A DNA stretch of 38,050 bases from a virus. Of the stretch, positions 19,401 through 26,791 are shown piece by piece. The translations under genes were made by a program, and so were the position numbers. Below the pieces are notes generated by a model. The model saw nothing but the letters and a program-made list of their open reading frames with translations. It searched no databases and was not told the origin of the DNA. Where the stretch lies: positions 1 through 38,050 of the IMG/VR virus record IMGVR_UViG_3300021957_000116; one strand, given 5' to 3'. The first letter of the stretch is position 1. The number at the start of each line of letters is the position of its first letter.

Positions 19401-21439
19401 GATAGTTTTTTGTTTACGTTTTCAACTTCTACAGATCCTCTTTTGTTTTTAATAGCAAACTGCTCTAAAAACTGTTCTACTGTTTGTCCTTCTTCTGCTA
19501 TATTTCGTAGACCTGCGGCAGCTTGCTCTGCGCTAACTCCGGCTGCTCTTGCACCTCTTCCAATTGCTTGACTTGCCTTACCGAAGGCACCTGCAGCTTC
19601 TCTATTTAGTTGAATTGCTATTGCTAAAGCGGTATTACTATCATCTGTTGCAGCAGCTTCCGCAACGCGAGATGATTGCGTTTTCATTGCTTGCCTAAAT
19701 ACTTCTCCCGCCGCCTGTATTTCTTCACTGCTGCCGCTCACCCGTAACTCTTTATATTTTCTGTATTTTTCAGATAATTGGTTGAATATGCCAGCTTCTA
19801 GAAAACTCGCATCTCTAAGATTCCTCTGATTATTTTTTACTGCTGTCAAAATATCATTAAAAGCATTATTTATTGCATCAGGAGCGTCATCTTTAAGAGT
19901 CTCACTAAACTTTTTAATCTCGTCTTCTGCAACACCAGCAAGTCTTAGTCTATCTTGAACTGCTGCACCGCCTCCAGCAGCAGCTACCGCTACTCCTGCA
20001 AGACCTGTTTTTAAATCTTCCACTTCTTGTCCAACCCCACTAATCATTTCTTTTAGTTCACCTAAAAAGTCAATACCAAGAATAGTACCTGCTAGTTGCG
20101 CAATACTAATAAAAGCAAATAAACCACTAACAACACTTTTTAACATACCAAAACCTATAGCTAACCCTCTTACAGAAATATTAAGAGTGTTTGCTATGCG
20201 AATAAAAGCTCTTGTCCTAAGACCTGCCCCTTTAAGGGCAAGATCGTTTCGCACGATTTGAGCGTTGAGTCTATCATAGGAGGTAGTCCCTACTTTCATA
20301 GTTTTAATTTGATCTTTTAAAGCTTGATTAACTTTGTTAAGCTCAGAGAACGTTCCTATGGACCCTTTCCTCATTTGGTCTAATCCTGCTCTTGCAGCGA
20401 CAGCAGCATCACTGTCTCCTCTAATTGCAAGACCTTTAATGCCTTCCTTTTTTACCCCTGTAGCTGCAGACGATTGAAGTGCTGCTAAAGCTCCGGCACT
20501 ACCAGCTGTGCCTACATCAGCTAACTTAGCAGTAAAAGCACTTAAATTAGCGATAGCCCCAGCGGCAAAACCCCCAATTACTTGTGCGGCTTTACCAAAG
20601 ACCAAAGCGATAACTGCTCCAAAAGCTAGAACAGCGTTACCTTCTACAGATAAAAAATCTATAAAAGGTTTTAAAGCTCCAGCAATAAGCTGTCCAAATT
20701 GAATGGCTAATGTTTGAATTTGTACGATGAATTTTTCAAGAGATGCTTGTGTAGTATCTGCCGTGGTTGATATTGAAGAAAACTTTTTCTCACCCTCTTC
20801 AATCACTGCGTTTGCAAAAGCTTGTCGTTTTTCATAGTTAGTTAAACTAGAGGCTGCAACATTTAATTTAGCCGCATAAGCTTCCACTGCAGGGTCGATT
20901 CTAGCAAAGATACCTAGTTCGTCTAAAAGTTCTGGTTCTAACTTAGCTGTACCTCTGACTACTCGTTGTAGTGAATCTGTTAAATTTCTACCCAAAGCTC
21001 TTGAGGCTTTAAAAGATATGTCAGTTAATCGTTCTATTTGTTCTCCACCAAGGCCTGCAGATAGGGCAATGTTGATATTTTGGGCGGCCTCTTCTAAAGC
21101 AATTTGTCCTTGTGTAATATTACCAACAGTTGCTAATATATCATTACCAGCTACTCCAATTTCAGCAGCTAGAGCTTTAGTACCAGCAACAACGGTTTCA
21201 AATTGTGCAACTCTTTGTAAGGCAGCAAAAGCCTGCTGTAAAGCAAAGATATTAGCAGCAGCTCCAGCATAGGCAGCAACAAACCCCCCTAAACCAGATG
21301 CTTGAGCGGAAAATTGTCTACTTGTCGATGCGCTAGCTTGACCTAGACGAGTTTGAGCGCGACCAACACTTTCAATGTCTTTGGCCGCTTTCTGGCTTCC
21401 TTTAGTCTCAACTGCAATCTGTATTTTGCTTTTTGCCAT
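16454..21439 (-). CDS. Tape measure protein
   Basis: At 1661 residues this sits exactly in the tape measure slot, 2 nt after the tail chaperone frame and before gpM. The N-terminus (KIQIAVETKGSQKAAKDIESVGRAQ...) is typical of the family. Hydrophobic segments occur in the first third (NAVLAFGAVIALVFG; VSGLFAFISIAQLAGTILG). Long Gln/Arg/Glu-rich coiled coils fill the middle. A glycine-rich hydrophobic region (AGAGLGALAGGLIGGPAGSV) precedes the C-terminal signature VPAMLEPGEFVIRKP. No lytic enzyme domain is apparent. Taking roughly 0.15 nm per residue for a stretched helix, it would predict a tail of about 200-250 nm, well above lambda. Its coiled coil is presumably wrapped by the chaperones encoded just upstream before the tail tube polymerises. 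Confidence 0.95.
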   Translation of the reverse strand: MAKSKIQIAVETKGSQKAAKDIESVGRAQTRLGQASASTSRQFSAQASGLGGFVAAYAGAAANIFALQQAFAALQRVAQFETVVAGTKALAAEIGVAGNDILATVGNITQGQIALEEAAQNINIALSAGLGGEQIERLTDISFKASRALGRNLTDSLQRVVRGTAKLEPELLDELGIFARIDPAVEAYAAKLNVAASSLTNYEKRQAFANAVIEEGEKKFSSISTTADTTQASLEKFIVQIQTLAIQFGQLIAGALKPFIDFLSVEGNAVLAFGAVIALVFGKAAQVIGGFAAGAIANLSAFTAKLADVGTAGSAGALAALQSSAATGVKKEGIKGLAIRGDSDAAVAARAGLDQMRKGSIGTFSELNKVNQALKDQIKTMKVGTTSYDRLNAQIVRNDLALKGAGLRTRAFIRIANTLNISVRGLAIGFGMLKSVVSGLFAFISIAQLAGTILGIDFLGELKEMISGVGQEVEDLKTGLAGVAVAAAGGGAAVQDRLRLAGVAEDEIKKFSETLKDDAPDAINNAFNDILTAVKNNQRNLRDASFLEAGIFNQLSEKYRKYKELRVSGSSEEIQAAGEVFRQAMKTQSSRVAEAAATDDSNTALAIAIQLNREAAGAFGKASQAIGRGARAAGVSAEQAAAGLRNIAEEGQTVEQFLEQFAIKNKRGSVEVENVNKKLSILGNVLKSAEDSFEGGSASAETLSKKLLGIRKILEFFGGDNFDDFPNALDKAATKAAKLEENLRQLKIAETISKGLTDNFGKFIKLVDQAAFTNVLSSKEGDTAAKRQASLLQNIVMEGQKLQKLKDKGKTLDALQNRNLENGVKAAKILTGLQMGLPKEIEKQAKAQEKIRINLEGQLSVLRAQNDVKSIQQDISETQASDRRANTAAQEAVKLLEAQKKLQEELGKAKQQELDFQRQMNQLNQDALMQQRALAEIGRAGAAAGAQGARKAGIRGSQAQLADMQAFPNLNTLESIRQKQEEIINKELDNQLKIIAEKERVARFEAETAREILREAIRQNMNERAAKQEELATLVRVQEQERVIAAANAEMERNKVIREGKALKVQADLIAAQTRAAQAQNDAREANRQFQVQQANQQLDALRVQVEVVDQLAKVLGPNTAFVKAITEFIQLETGRDITSQLENLKQDKIKADFDNLDEQIKKNNALARQGYLERNQALTDEFSSKMRINQLDQSANSALLTNIKKRQTVEAQIATTANATARTALENEATLLTKKIEGQFKEFNIIDANEKAKLEGLAREKTSVQDNAEARQAALDRERDSIRKVLDDISEKIQNRLGGAVEDFFGAIREGTLTMENFKQGVKDLFVGILEDVTTSVTEEFVINPIKEFVKEGIGNLASMFGGGPSPQQAVVTAIQQQTGVSQQIAQTAQGNLKDIFDKQMSIFEGLGMDVQRVQVVGGVGGIGSPVLVQDFADPTGSSLDLAGQTAGLRKNVKTTGQSTTATDKNTGAVVKSTEAATTQLDATKGVTAAADTAAFSFENLADFAGMAGAGLGALAGGLIGGPAGSVVGSIVGMIAGQGIKMLAGSLFGPGAAAGGPVRRMASGGALRDRVPAMLEPGEFVIRKPMAKAIGGPALNAMNAHGTMPNNPNVVVNMNNTGTAQESEGKPRVSVTPEAIIVDIVTRDMQNNGPIRRSIRGNLS

Positions 21440-21441
21440 AC

Positions 21442-22211
21442 TTATTTCCTTGCTTTACGTTGTGCTTCGTAATGTTTGCTCGATTCTGCAATAATAAATT
21501 GTAATAACTCAAAAGCATCTCGGTTACCTTCAATACCGTATAGCTCCATGATATCACCAAGACCTGCAAAGTCTTTACCTAACCATATTCCATTCATCCC
21601 TTCTATTTTATCCGGCAATGCTTGAAAAAGTGTTACTGCGATTGCTGCCTCATATGACAAATCATTGAAAGTCATAGGCATTTCATCGGGGTTTGGTTCC
21701 CAACCCATCTGTTCACACATTAACAAGTAGTGTTCTTGGGTTATTCCCCCTGCTTGGAACTGGTGCTGGAGGAATTTTTCAAGTTTTTTACGTCATTTTC
21801 CTTTTTTGTAATAGAAAATTGTTCAAACTCATTCATAGTATCTGTGATAAACTGATCAAATACTGTAGAATTAGTAATTAAACTTAACGCTTCTTCTTTA
21901 GAATAGTCAATTGGCTCTTCTACGTCGTCTCCGCTGATATCAACAGGTAGTAGTAACGGAAGATGTTTAACCTTAAGACCTTTCCAGCCTTTAATTGCTC
22001 TTTCACAATAGGCGGCTAAAAACTTATCATTATCAATTTCTTCTTCTCTTTGTCGAGTACGTTTATTAAACTTAAAGGTTAGGCTCGCGTTGCGAATCTT
22101 CATTAAATCCTCTCTATTTAAATATACTAGACTAATAACAAATTCCTCAATATCTGGGAATTCAACGTCGACAACTGTTTCAGTTGCCATTAGGGATGCG
22201 ATCTTACTCAT
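21442..22211 (-). CDS. Tail assembly chaperone G-T fusion made by -1 frameshift
   Basis: A ribosome that slips back one base at A AAA AAC (21789-21783) leaves the 156-codon frame after Asn143. It then reads CTT GAA AAA TTC ... into the second frame, adding 113 residues for a 256-aa product. The joined sequence (LEKFLQHQFQAGGITQEHY then LLMCEQMGWEPNPDEMP) reads naturally through the junction. The second frame's own start candidates, a TTG at 21726 and an ATG at 21720, have no convincing ribosome binding site. In lambda and most siphoviruses the equivalent G and GT proteins coat the tape measure and recruit tube subunits. Coordinates cover the whole locus; translation changes frame at 21783. 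Confidence 0.85.
21741..22211 (-). CDS. Tail assembly chaperone (gpG-like, unshifted product)
   Basis: This 156-aa protein lies between the major tail protein and the tape measure, the fixed position of gpG-like chaperones. It has a beta-rich start (TVVDVEFPDIEEFVISLVYLNRED), a central basic stretch (KFNKRTRQREEE), a helical part with AAYCERAIKGWKGL and a disordered Ser-rich end (SSSTSSKQGE). The end is probably not functional by itself, because the -1 frame overlaps it. The ATG is preceded by AGGAG at 22225-22221, 9 nt away. This ribosome binding region is exactly complementary to a loop in the leader just upstream, so translation may be regulated. Confidence 0.88.
   Translation of the reverse strand: MSKIASLMATETVVDVEFPDIEEFVISLVYLNREDLMKIRNASLTFKFNKRTRQREEEIDNDKFLAAYCERAIKGWKGLKVKHLPLLLPVDISGDDVEEPIDYSKEEALSLITNSTVFDQFITDTMNEFEQFSITKKENDVKNLKNSSSTSSKQGE
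21743..21775 (-). promoter_or_regulatory. Frameshift-stimulating hairpin
   Basis: Seven bases after the heptamer, ATTCCTCC (21775-21768) can pair with GGGGGAAT (21750-21743) to form 8 base pairs with one T-G pair. The loop is 17 nt. The spacing is in the range normal for -1 frameshift stimulators. The 3' arm runs into the zero-frame TAA stop. Confidence 0.7.
21783..21789 (-). promoter_or_regulatory. -1 ribosomal frameshift slippery heptamer A AAA AAC
   Basis: In the chaperone frame the codons are GTA AAA AAC TTG, which gives the canonical X XXY YYZ heptamer A AAA AAC. Slippage of both tRNAs by -1 leads straight into the second chaperone frame, which is open from 21793 to its stop at 21442. 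The site lies 13 codons before the zero-frame stop. Confidence 0.9.
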
Positions 22212-22311
22212 TTTTCCCCTCTCCTTTCTATATAAAAAGGGTGTCCATCGATTTCAACTTGAGGTCAGCCGAGGGGAAAAGCTGAACACATTGTTAACAC
22301 GATGAACACCC
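22212..22311 (-). promoter_or_regulatory. Structured leader / terminator-like element before the tail chaperone gene
   Basis: Read on the minus strand, GGGTGTTCATCG (22311-22300) pairs with CGATGGACACCC (22250-22239), 12 positions with one wobble, and is followed by TTTTT. That is a terminator-like arrangement with a long loop. Inside the loop a small hairpin has stem TCAGC/GCTGA (22285-22281 with 22269-22265). Its loop contains TTTTCCCCTC (22280-22271), the exact complement of GAGGGGAAAA (22221-22212), the stretch between the AGGAG and the ATG of the chaperone gene. Two readings are possible: a partial terminator after the abundant major tail protein, or a pseudoknot that masks the chaperone ribosome binding site. 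Confidence 0.6.
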
Positions 22312-22326
22312 ACATGAAATTTTATT

Positions 22327-22349
22327 TTAGTTACCCCTCTAATAACTAA
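22327..22349 (-). terminator. Hairpin just after the major tail protein gene
   Basis: Four bases after the stop of the major tail protein, TTAGTTA (22349-22343) and TAACTAA (22333-22327) form a 7-bp stem around a 9-nt loop, followed by AATAAAATTT. The stem is AT-rich and the T tract is poor, so it could be a weak terminator or a 3'-end stabiliser. The loop carries AGAGGGG, which can pair with the CCCCTC of the leader loop downstream. Confidence 0.45.
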
Positions 22350-22353
22350 ATTG

Positions 22354-23655
22354 TTATGCTGCTTTAACAACAAATGTTACGTTAGCACCTGTACCTTTTT
22401 GAGCAGTTGTTTCTTGCGCTAAGAACTCAGCGCTAATGCCAACAACATCTTCAATTGAGTGTGTTGGGAAACTAAACTGAGTAGCCTGCATATCAATTGC
22501 GAAATAAGGAGCCGTAGCGCCACCAATTTTAAGGTTGGCTTGGGTTCCTTGAGCGATTGTAGTAGCAGTATTTGCAACAATGTTTCTTAAGAAAGCAGCA
22601 GAATTATCACTTGCTGTTGCGCCACTTCTTAGATACGCGCTAATTGACCCTGAAATTGTTTGCGCGCCTGTAAACTGCGTAATAGGTGAGTTAAGGCTTG
22701 AAAGTTCTTCGGGTGTTAAATATGTCATATTATTATTAACATCAAAAGTTAGTCCTGTAACAGGGAATGTATGACTTGCTGTATCTCCGCTTGTGGTATC
22801 AGTAATATCAATAGTTGATAGCCGGTTCTGAATGAATTCGGCACTAGTAGCAGCTCCTGCAACGTTATAAGAGTTCCAAGGATGATACTTACTAGTATTT
22901 ACTGTTGCACCATCAGTCTTGAAAATATCAATTGTAGACCCGCCAGCGACTGTAGTACCATTATTTAGAGTACCACCAAAAACGTTAATAGCAACGTCTC
23001 TTGGCGCTCCTGTAAGCTCTACAAGGTTGGTAGCAAAACCAGTCCAAGTAGTAGTAGCAATTCCGTCAATAGCGGCATCAATAGATGCTTGGTTAACAGC
23101 AGCATTAGCTAGTTGGTAAACAACGTTATCAACTTTCATATATAAATGTGCTTCTGTAGCGGTTGCAAAGTTTGGGTCACAAGCAGCAACGTTAGAGGTA
23201 GCTGCACGACCGAGATTTTCCCATTTAGCAATGGACGTATCTGCAGTGCCTTGCCACGCACTTTGCATTTGGGTTCCTGTGGCAGGGGCAGTTGCACAAA
23301 GCAATGCTTGCCATAAAAACCAGTCTGCAACAGGTGTAGCGTTACCATTTTCAAGTAAGTTAGTTGCAGCTGCCCCGTCAATTGAAGTGGCTCGTGTGGG
23401 TTTCAAATATGCCTGGAAGTTCCAATCAACTGGGTTAATAGCTGTATTGAACCTCTGTTGAGAACGATCAGGAGATGTTCCACTTTCGAGCGAAGTGATG
23501 TCTGTAGTTGCCGCTGATTGACTAAATGCATATCCCGCAAGTACTTCAACCTGCCAAGTATTGGCAGGGCTCATTGCGGTTGCGGCAGCGCCACCATTGA
23601 GATCAACGGTGGAGTAGAAAATTTTTGTATTTCTTTGTAAGTTAAGCGATGCCAT
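22354..23655 (-). CDS. Major tail (tube) protein
   Basis: This 433-aa protein begins MASLNLQRNTKIFYSTVDLNG and contains ANTWQVEVLAGYAFSQSAATTDIT, SLESGTSPDRSQQRF and NPVDWNFQAYLKP, typical of siphovirus tail tube proteins. Its place after the tail terminator and before the frameshifted chaperones fits lambda gpV. The C-terminal half (FTGAQTISGSISAYLRSG...FPTHSIEDVVGISAEFLAQE) has the beta-sheet pattern of tube subunits. The middle (~150-270) is probably an exposed insertion, since the protein is longer than lambda gpV (246 aa). Strong stems follow the gene, consistent with high, separately tuned expression. Confidence 0.87.
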   Translation of the reverse strand: MASLNLQRNTKIFYSTVDLNGGAAATAMSPANTWQVEVLAGYAFSQSAATTDITSLESGTSPDRSQQRFNTAINPVDWNFQAYLKPTRATSIDGAAATNLLENGNATPVADWFLWQALLCATAPATGTQMQSAWQGTADTSIAKWENLGRAATSNVAACDPNFATATEAHLYMKVDNVVYQLANAAVNQASIDAAIDGIATTTWTGFATNLVELTGAPRDVAINVFGGTLNNGTTVAGGSTIDIFKTDGATVNTSKYHPWNSYNVAGAATSAEFIQNRLSTIDITDTTSGDTASHTFPVTGLTFDVNNNMTYLTPEELSSLNSPITQFTGAQTISGSISAYLRSGATASDNSAAFLRNIVANTATTIAQGTQANLKIGGATAPYFAIDMQATQFSFPTHSIEDVVGISAEFLAQETTAQKGTGANVTFVVKAA

Positions 23656-23669
23656 TTCTTAAAGCTCCT

Positions 23670-24122
23670 TTAATCTTCTATTTCATACCCGATGTTTATA
23701 AAGACTTCTCCGAGACCGTATGGTTCGATAAGTCCCTCATCTGTAGAAATATTTGATATATTAAATTGTAGTATTCCTTTATCAGATTGACTTGATATGT
23801 TATATATAACATGTTCCACGTCGTCGATTAGGTTTTCTAACCCGTCCTGCGCCTCTTCTTGTTTTACATAACATCTAATAACTATAGGAAGATTAGCTAA
23901 AGTAAATCCCTGAGTCTGATAATCTCTGGTTTCTGCTCCTGCACTTAAATATAAGGCAGGAAAGTCGTTTACTTCATCAATAAATTTTAGTTGCCTAAAA
24001 ACATTATTTGCTAAATTAAAGTTATAAGTGTAAGAGGCACCAAAAGTTGAAGAGTCACCATTAATTTTTTTTAATTCTGTGACAAGGAAATTTACAATAT
24101 CTCTTCTTCGACTGTTTGCCAT
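23670..24122 (-). CDS. Tail terminator protein (gpU-like)
   Basis: This 150-aa protein begins SRRRDIVNFLVTELKKING, the helical start common in tail terminators. A beta core follows (DFPALYLSAGAETRDYQTQGFTLANLPIVIRCYVKQEEA), then a helix (DGLENLIDDVEHVIYNI) and a final strand pair ending in INIGYEIED. The helix-beta-helix-beta pattern and the position just before the major tail protein match lambda gpU, which caps the tail tube and joins it to the head. The gene is preceded by an 87-nt non-coding gap containing a good promoter-like sequence, so it may start its own transcript together with the tail genes. Confidence 0.75.
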   Translation of the reverse strand: MANSRRRDIVNFLVTELKKINGDSSTFGASYTYNFNLANNVFRQLKFIDEVNDFPALYLSAGAETRDYQTQGFTLANLPIVIRCYVKQEEAQDGLENLIDDVEHVIYNISSQSDKGILQFNISNISTDEGLIEPYGLGEVFINIGYEIED

Positions 24123-24148
24123 TTATTTTTTTCCCTAGCCTATATAGA

Positions 24149-24177
24149 AGTATAACAGACCATTTTGTTGTCTGCAA
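24149..24177 (-). promoter_or_regulatory. Candidate promoter before the tail genes, with inverted repeat
   Basis: On the minus strand TTGCAG (24177-24172), a 17-nt spacer and TATACT (24154-24149) form a sigma70-like pair. The -10 matches the consensus at 5 of 6 positions and the -35 at the first three. An inverted repeat CAGAC-N9-GTCTG (24156-24174) fills the spacer and touches the -35 box. It could be an operator or a short RNA hairpin. The gap of 87 nt is one of only four larger intergenic gaps here. Confidence 0.45.
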
Positions 24178-24209
24178 TCTATAAATTTTTACATCCAATA
24201 AATATCTAT

Positions 24210-25466
24210 TTAAAAACCTTTTAAAACATTAAATTGTCTTCCAACTCTTCGTTGGGTTATGTTTCTAATACTTCCTTCAATAGTTTCATTGGGGTTTCTT
24301 GAAGTATCTTGGTGTACTTGATATATAGGATTGTAATAGTATCTAATTAAGCTACCTCTAACCTGAGTTATAACACTTCTAACAAAGCGTCCACTTCTAT
24401 TTGTTAGTATTTCATCGCTCAGAGGAGGTCCTTGTAAGGGTCCTTTAGGCATTCTCGCAAATAATGATCTTTGAACTGCTGCAGTGAGTTGAGAAGAAGA
24501 AATAGTAGCTTGCATCTCCTTCTTTTTTCTTGGGCCTCCCTTGCGTGAACCTTTAATTTTACCTTTTGTCATTGGAATACTAGCGCCTGATGGGTATTCC
24601 ATTATCATATCAAAATCAATACCGGATGCTTGATTGGTTACTTTTCGTCTACCTGGTAAAGTAGCTAGTGCTTTTTCAAACTCTTTTGCTGTCTCAACAG
24701 TTATTGCAGGTCCTGCATCTAATATTGATTTTATTAATTGTCTCTCAAAAGATTCGCTTAATTTTAAAACAATGGCCGCAGGCTTAGTTAATTCTGTAAC
24801 AAAAGGAGGAGAAGTAAATTTGTTTAAAGGAAATGCTATATTTATTACATCTACTGCAGTAACTTTGTTACCCCCACTTTTTTGAACTTTAGAAATCTGT
24901 AAAACTCTTGCTTTACGATAAAACTGCATAAATAAATCGGGGTCATTTTCTTTAATTAAGTTAAAAAATCCACCAGCCCCTCCTAAAGCGGTTCTAGCAG
25001 CTTTTAAGATTCCTTGTTTATCCTCTATGTCTACTCCTGGGTCTGCTGTTTGAGCTGCTCTTTTTATAGAATCTGTTAAAGATAATGAACCTACTTGTTG
25101 TCCTCCTTCAATAGCAAAAGGAGAAACTTGTCCAATAGTAGCACCACCTTTTCCTCCTCGGGTTGCTTTTAGCTCTGTTTCTGTTATTTCTTCTAGCCCA
25201 AGAGCTGCAGCTAAAGGTGCAGATATTTCTTCTGCGTTAATCTCAAAATCTGGAACTAGACGGGCGCTACCACCTCTAACTGTTGCTTTATAAAATCTAC
25301 CTATTGATTGTTCTAAAGCAGTTTGACTAATTTTTCTGGTTGCTTTTCCGCCAAGAAGAGGTTTCCCTCCTTTTTTAACTCCACGTAAAAAATCAGCATA
25401 ATTATCTAGTAACTCTGGTTCTGTAATTCTTACATTAAATGCTGTAATCCCTGCAGGAGGTGCCAT
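24210..25466 (-). CDS. Neck / tail completion protein candidate, unrecognised family
   Basis: I do not recognise this 418-aa protein with certainty. It lies between the gp6-like connector (1-nt overlap, TAATG) and the tail terminator, where lambda gpZ or HK97 gp10-type completion proteins are found. The N-terminal half is mixed alpha/beta with Gly/Lys-rich loops (RGVKKGGKPLLGGKATRK; ATRGGKGGATIG). The middle contains GGKGK-like basic patches (KGKIKGSRKGGPRKKKE, about 303-319) that could contact DNA. The C-terminus (ILTNRSGRFVRSVITQVRGS...YYYNPIYQVHQDTSRNP) is likely the folded structural part and looks the most conserved. No enzyme motif is visible. A head-tail joining role is inferred only from position. 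Confidence 0.7.
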   Translation of the reverse strand: MAPPAGITAFNVRITEPELLDNYADFLRGVKKGGKPLLGGKATRKISQTALEQSIGRFYKATVRGGSARLVPDFEINAEEISAPLAAALGLEEITETELKATRGGKGGATIGQVSPFAIEGGQQVGSLSLTDSIKRAAQTADPGVDIEDKQGILKAARTALGGAGGFFNLIKENDPDLFMQFYRKARVLQISKVQKSGGNKVTAVDVINIAFPLNKFTSPPFVTELTKPAAIVLKLSESFERQLIKSILDAGPAITVETAKEFEKALATLPGRRKVTNQASGIDFDMIMEYPSGASIPMTKGKIKGSRKGGPRKKKEMQATISSSQLTAAVQRSLFARMPKGPLQGPPLSDEILTNRSGRFVRSVITQVRGSLIRYYYNPIYQVHQDTSRNPNETIEGSIRNITQRRVGRQFNVLKGF

Positions 25467-26779
25467 TATTCAATTATCCTATATAAATCTAGAACTCTTT
25501 TAATATGGGGCGGGAAGTTTGCAGCAAGAGCAGGTCTAGTTACCGACTCTCCTGCAAGAGCGAAACCAGAACGGTCTTGCTCCTCTTTGTGTAATAGCTT
25601 TATATAATCTAGTGTCGCTAATTTTAAATCTTGTGGCACATTACCCGACTCATACCCCGCACGATAATTAACACGAATAGCTTGGGGAAAGTTTTGAAAA
25701 GCTTTTGGTCCTTGTAAAGTTAGTTTTTGATAACCTGCACCAGAACCAGTATTACGACTAATTTCTCCTGTGTCCTTTTTAAATACAAATTCTTCTTGAG
25801 AAGCATGGGTATCATTAACATCTACTGCCGCATTAGCACCCTCAAAGTGGAGTAGTAGTTTAGTTTCATCGTCTGTTAAATGTTGATACTCAGGAGTGTC
25901 AAAAGCATCTGTATAGTGTGCTGATTTAGAAATTCGTAGTTCGTCCATATATCCTGTAAAATGGGCAGGAGTAGTATTACCAGATTTTGCAATAAGCAAT
26001 TCGCCACTAAAATTTGGAGCATCAACTGTTTTAGCAATTGTAGCAGTACTACCAATCTGACTTCCATCTCTAAATAATTTAAGAGAAGTTCCGCTTTTAC
26101 TTACTGCAAGATGATGAAAAGTGTTAGCTGTATAGCCACTGGTAGCGGCGTGTGCTACATTCATAACTTCAGTACCAGCATCTACGACTCTAAACTGTAA
26201 CCCTTCTACTGCATTATATCTAAATTGCCAAAAATCGTTAGCATCTTGATATTGTTCCACTAACACTTGTGATGCAGAAAAACTAGAAAATCTAGCTTGT
26301 AAATCAATAGTAAAATCTTCTGTATCAAACCACCAATCATCACCATTAGATGCTGATAGATAATCTCCATTTCCGTCAAAATATACGGAAGATTGTCCAA
26401 ACTTTTTAACTCTTGTTGTAATATGTGTGTCCCCATTTGTTGTTATGGTGTGGTTGTCCGAATCTTGATCCACCAAAAGCCCGTCCGCTGCAGGGGGGTT
26501 TAAACTTTCATACCTTGTTCCATTATATTCAAAAACTGAATGCACATTTGCAAGAGGTAAACGAGAGGCAAAAACTGAACTGTAACCACCATCAAAAGTT
26601 TCTGAGTAGTTATTTGCCAGTACCTCTCGTTCAATATAGTGTTCTACCACACCACAAGCATAATTAATTACATTAGCTAACCTACCATCATGGGTAGTGC
26701 TATTAATACTTAGATAGTCTTTAGTTTCTACTAATGTAACATATGGATATTTACCTAAATTACTTTCTGTGATAGCCAC
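25466..26779 (-). CDS. HK97 gp6-like head-tail connector interrupted by a LamG domain
   Basis: The N-terminal ~90 residues (VTLVETKDYLSINSTTHDGRLANVINYACGVVEHYIERE...) and the C-terminal ~80 residues (AIRVNYRAGYESGNVPQDLKLATLDYIKLLHKEEQDR) together make a normal-sized gp6-type connector: helices plus the V-x-Y-x-AGY...VP..L strand-helix unit. Between them, at about residues 128-315, lies a LamG/concanavalin-like domain. It shows SSVYFDGNGDYLSAS, FTIDLQARF, FHHLAVSKSGTSLKLFRDG, HFTGYMDELRIS and KLLLHFEG. The connector ring sits below the portal in the neck, so the inserted domains would project as a 12-fold collar. It starts 12 nt after the small acidic gene. Confidence 0.82.
   Translation of the reverse strand: MAITESNLGKYPYVTLVETKDYLSINSTTHDGRLANVINYACGVVEHYIEREVLANNYSETFDGGYSSVFASRLPLANVHSVFEYNGTRYESLNPPAADGLLVDQDSDNHTITTNGDTHITTRVKKFGQSSVYFDGNGDYLSASNGDDWWFDTEDFTIDLQARFSSFSASQVLVEQYQDANDFWQFRYNAVEGLQFRVVDAGTEVMNVAHAATSGYTANTFHHLAVSKSGTSLKLFRDGSQIGSTATIAKTVDAPNFSGELLIAKSGNTTPAHFTGYMDELRISKSAHYTDAFDTPEYQHLTDDETKLLLHFEGANAAVDVNDTHASQEEFVFKKDTGEISRNTGSGAGYQKLTLQGPKAFQNFPQAIRVNYRAGYESGNVPQDLKLATLDYIKLLHKEEQDRSGFALAGESVTRPALAANFPPHIKRVLDLYRIIE
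25835..26398 (-). other. LamG-type domain inserted in the connector protein
   Basis: Residues ~128-315 have the Laminin_G_3 pattern: FGQSSVYFDGNGDYL at the start, FHHLAVSKSG in the middle and FTGYMDELRISKSAHYTDAF near the end. The host protein resumes its connector fold afterwards, showing an in-frame insertion rather than a terminal fusion. Confidence 0.75.
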
Positions 26780-26791
26780 CCTCTGTTCTCC

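Noticed and set aside
16454-21439. Search for a lytic (peptidase or lysozyme) domain in the tape measure
   Set aside because: No Cys/His, M23 or transglycosylase motif is recognisable; the candidate wall-active enzymes are the separate NlpC/P60 genes.
21442-21726. Separate 94-aa gene starting at TTG 21726
   Set aside because: No proper ribosome binding site is seen and the frame is open upstream to the A AAA AAC site, so it is better explained as the frameshifted C-terminal part of the tail chaperone.
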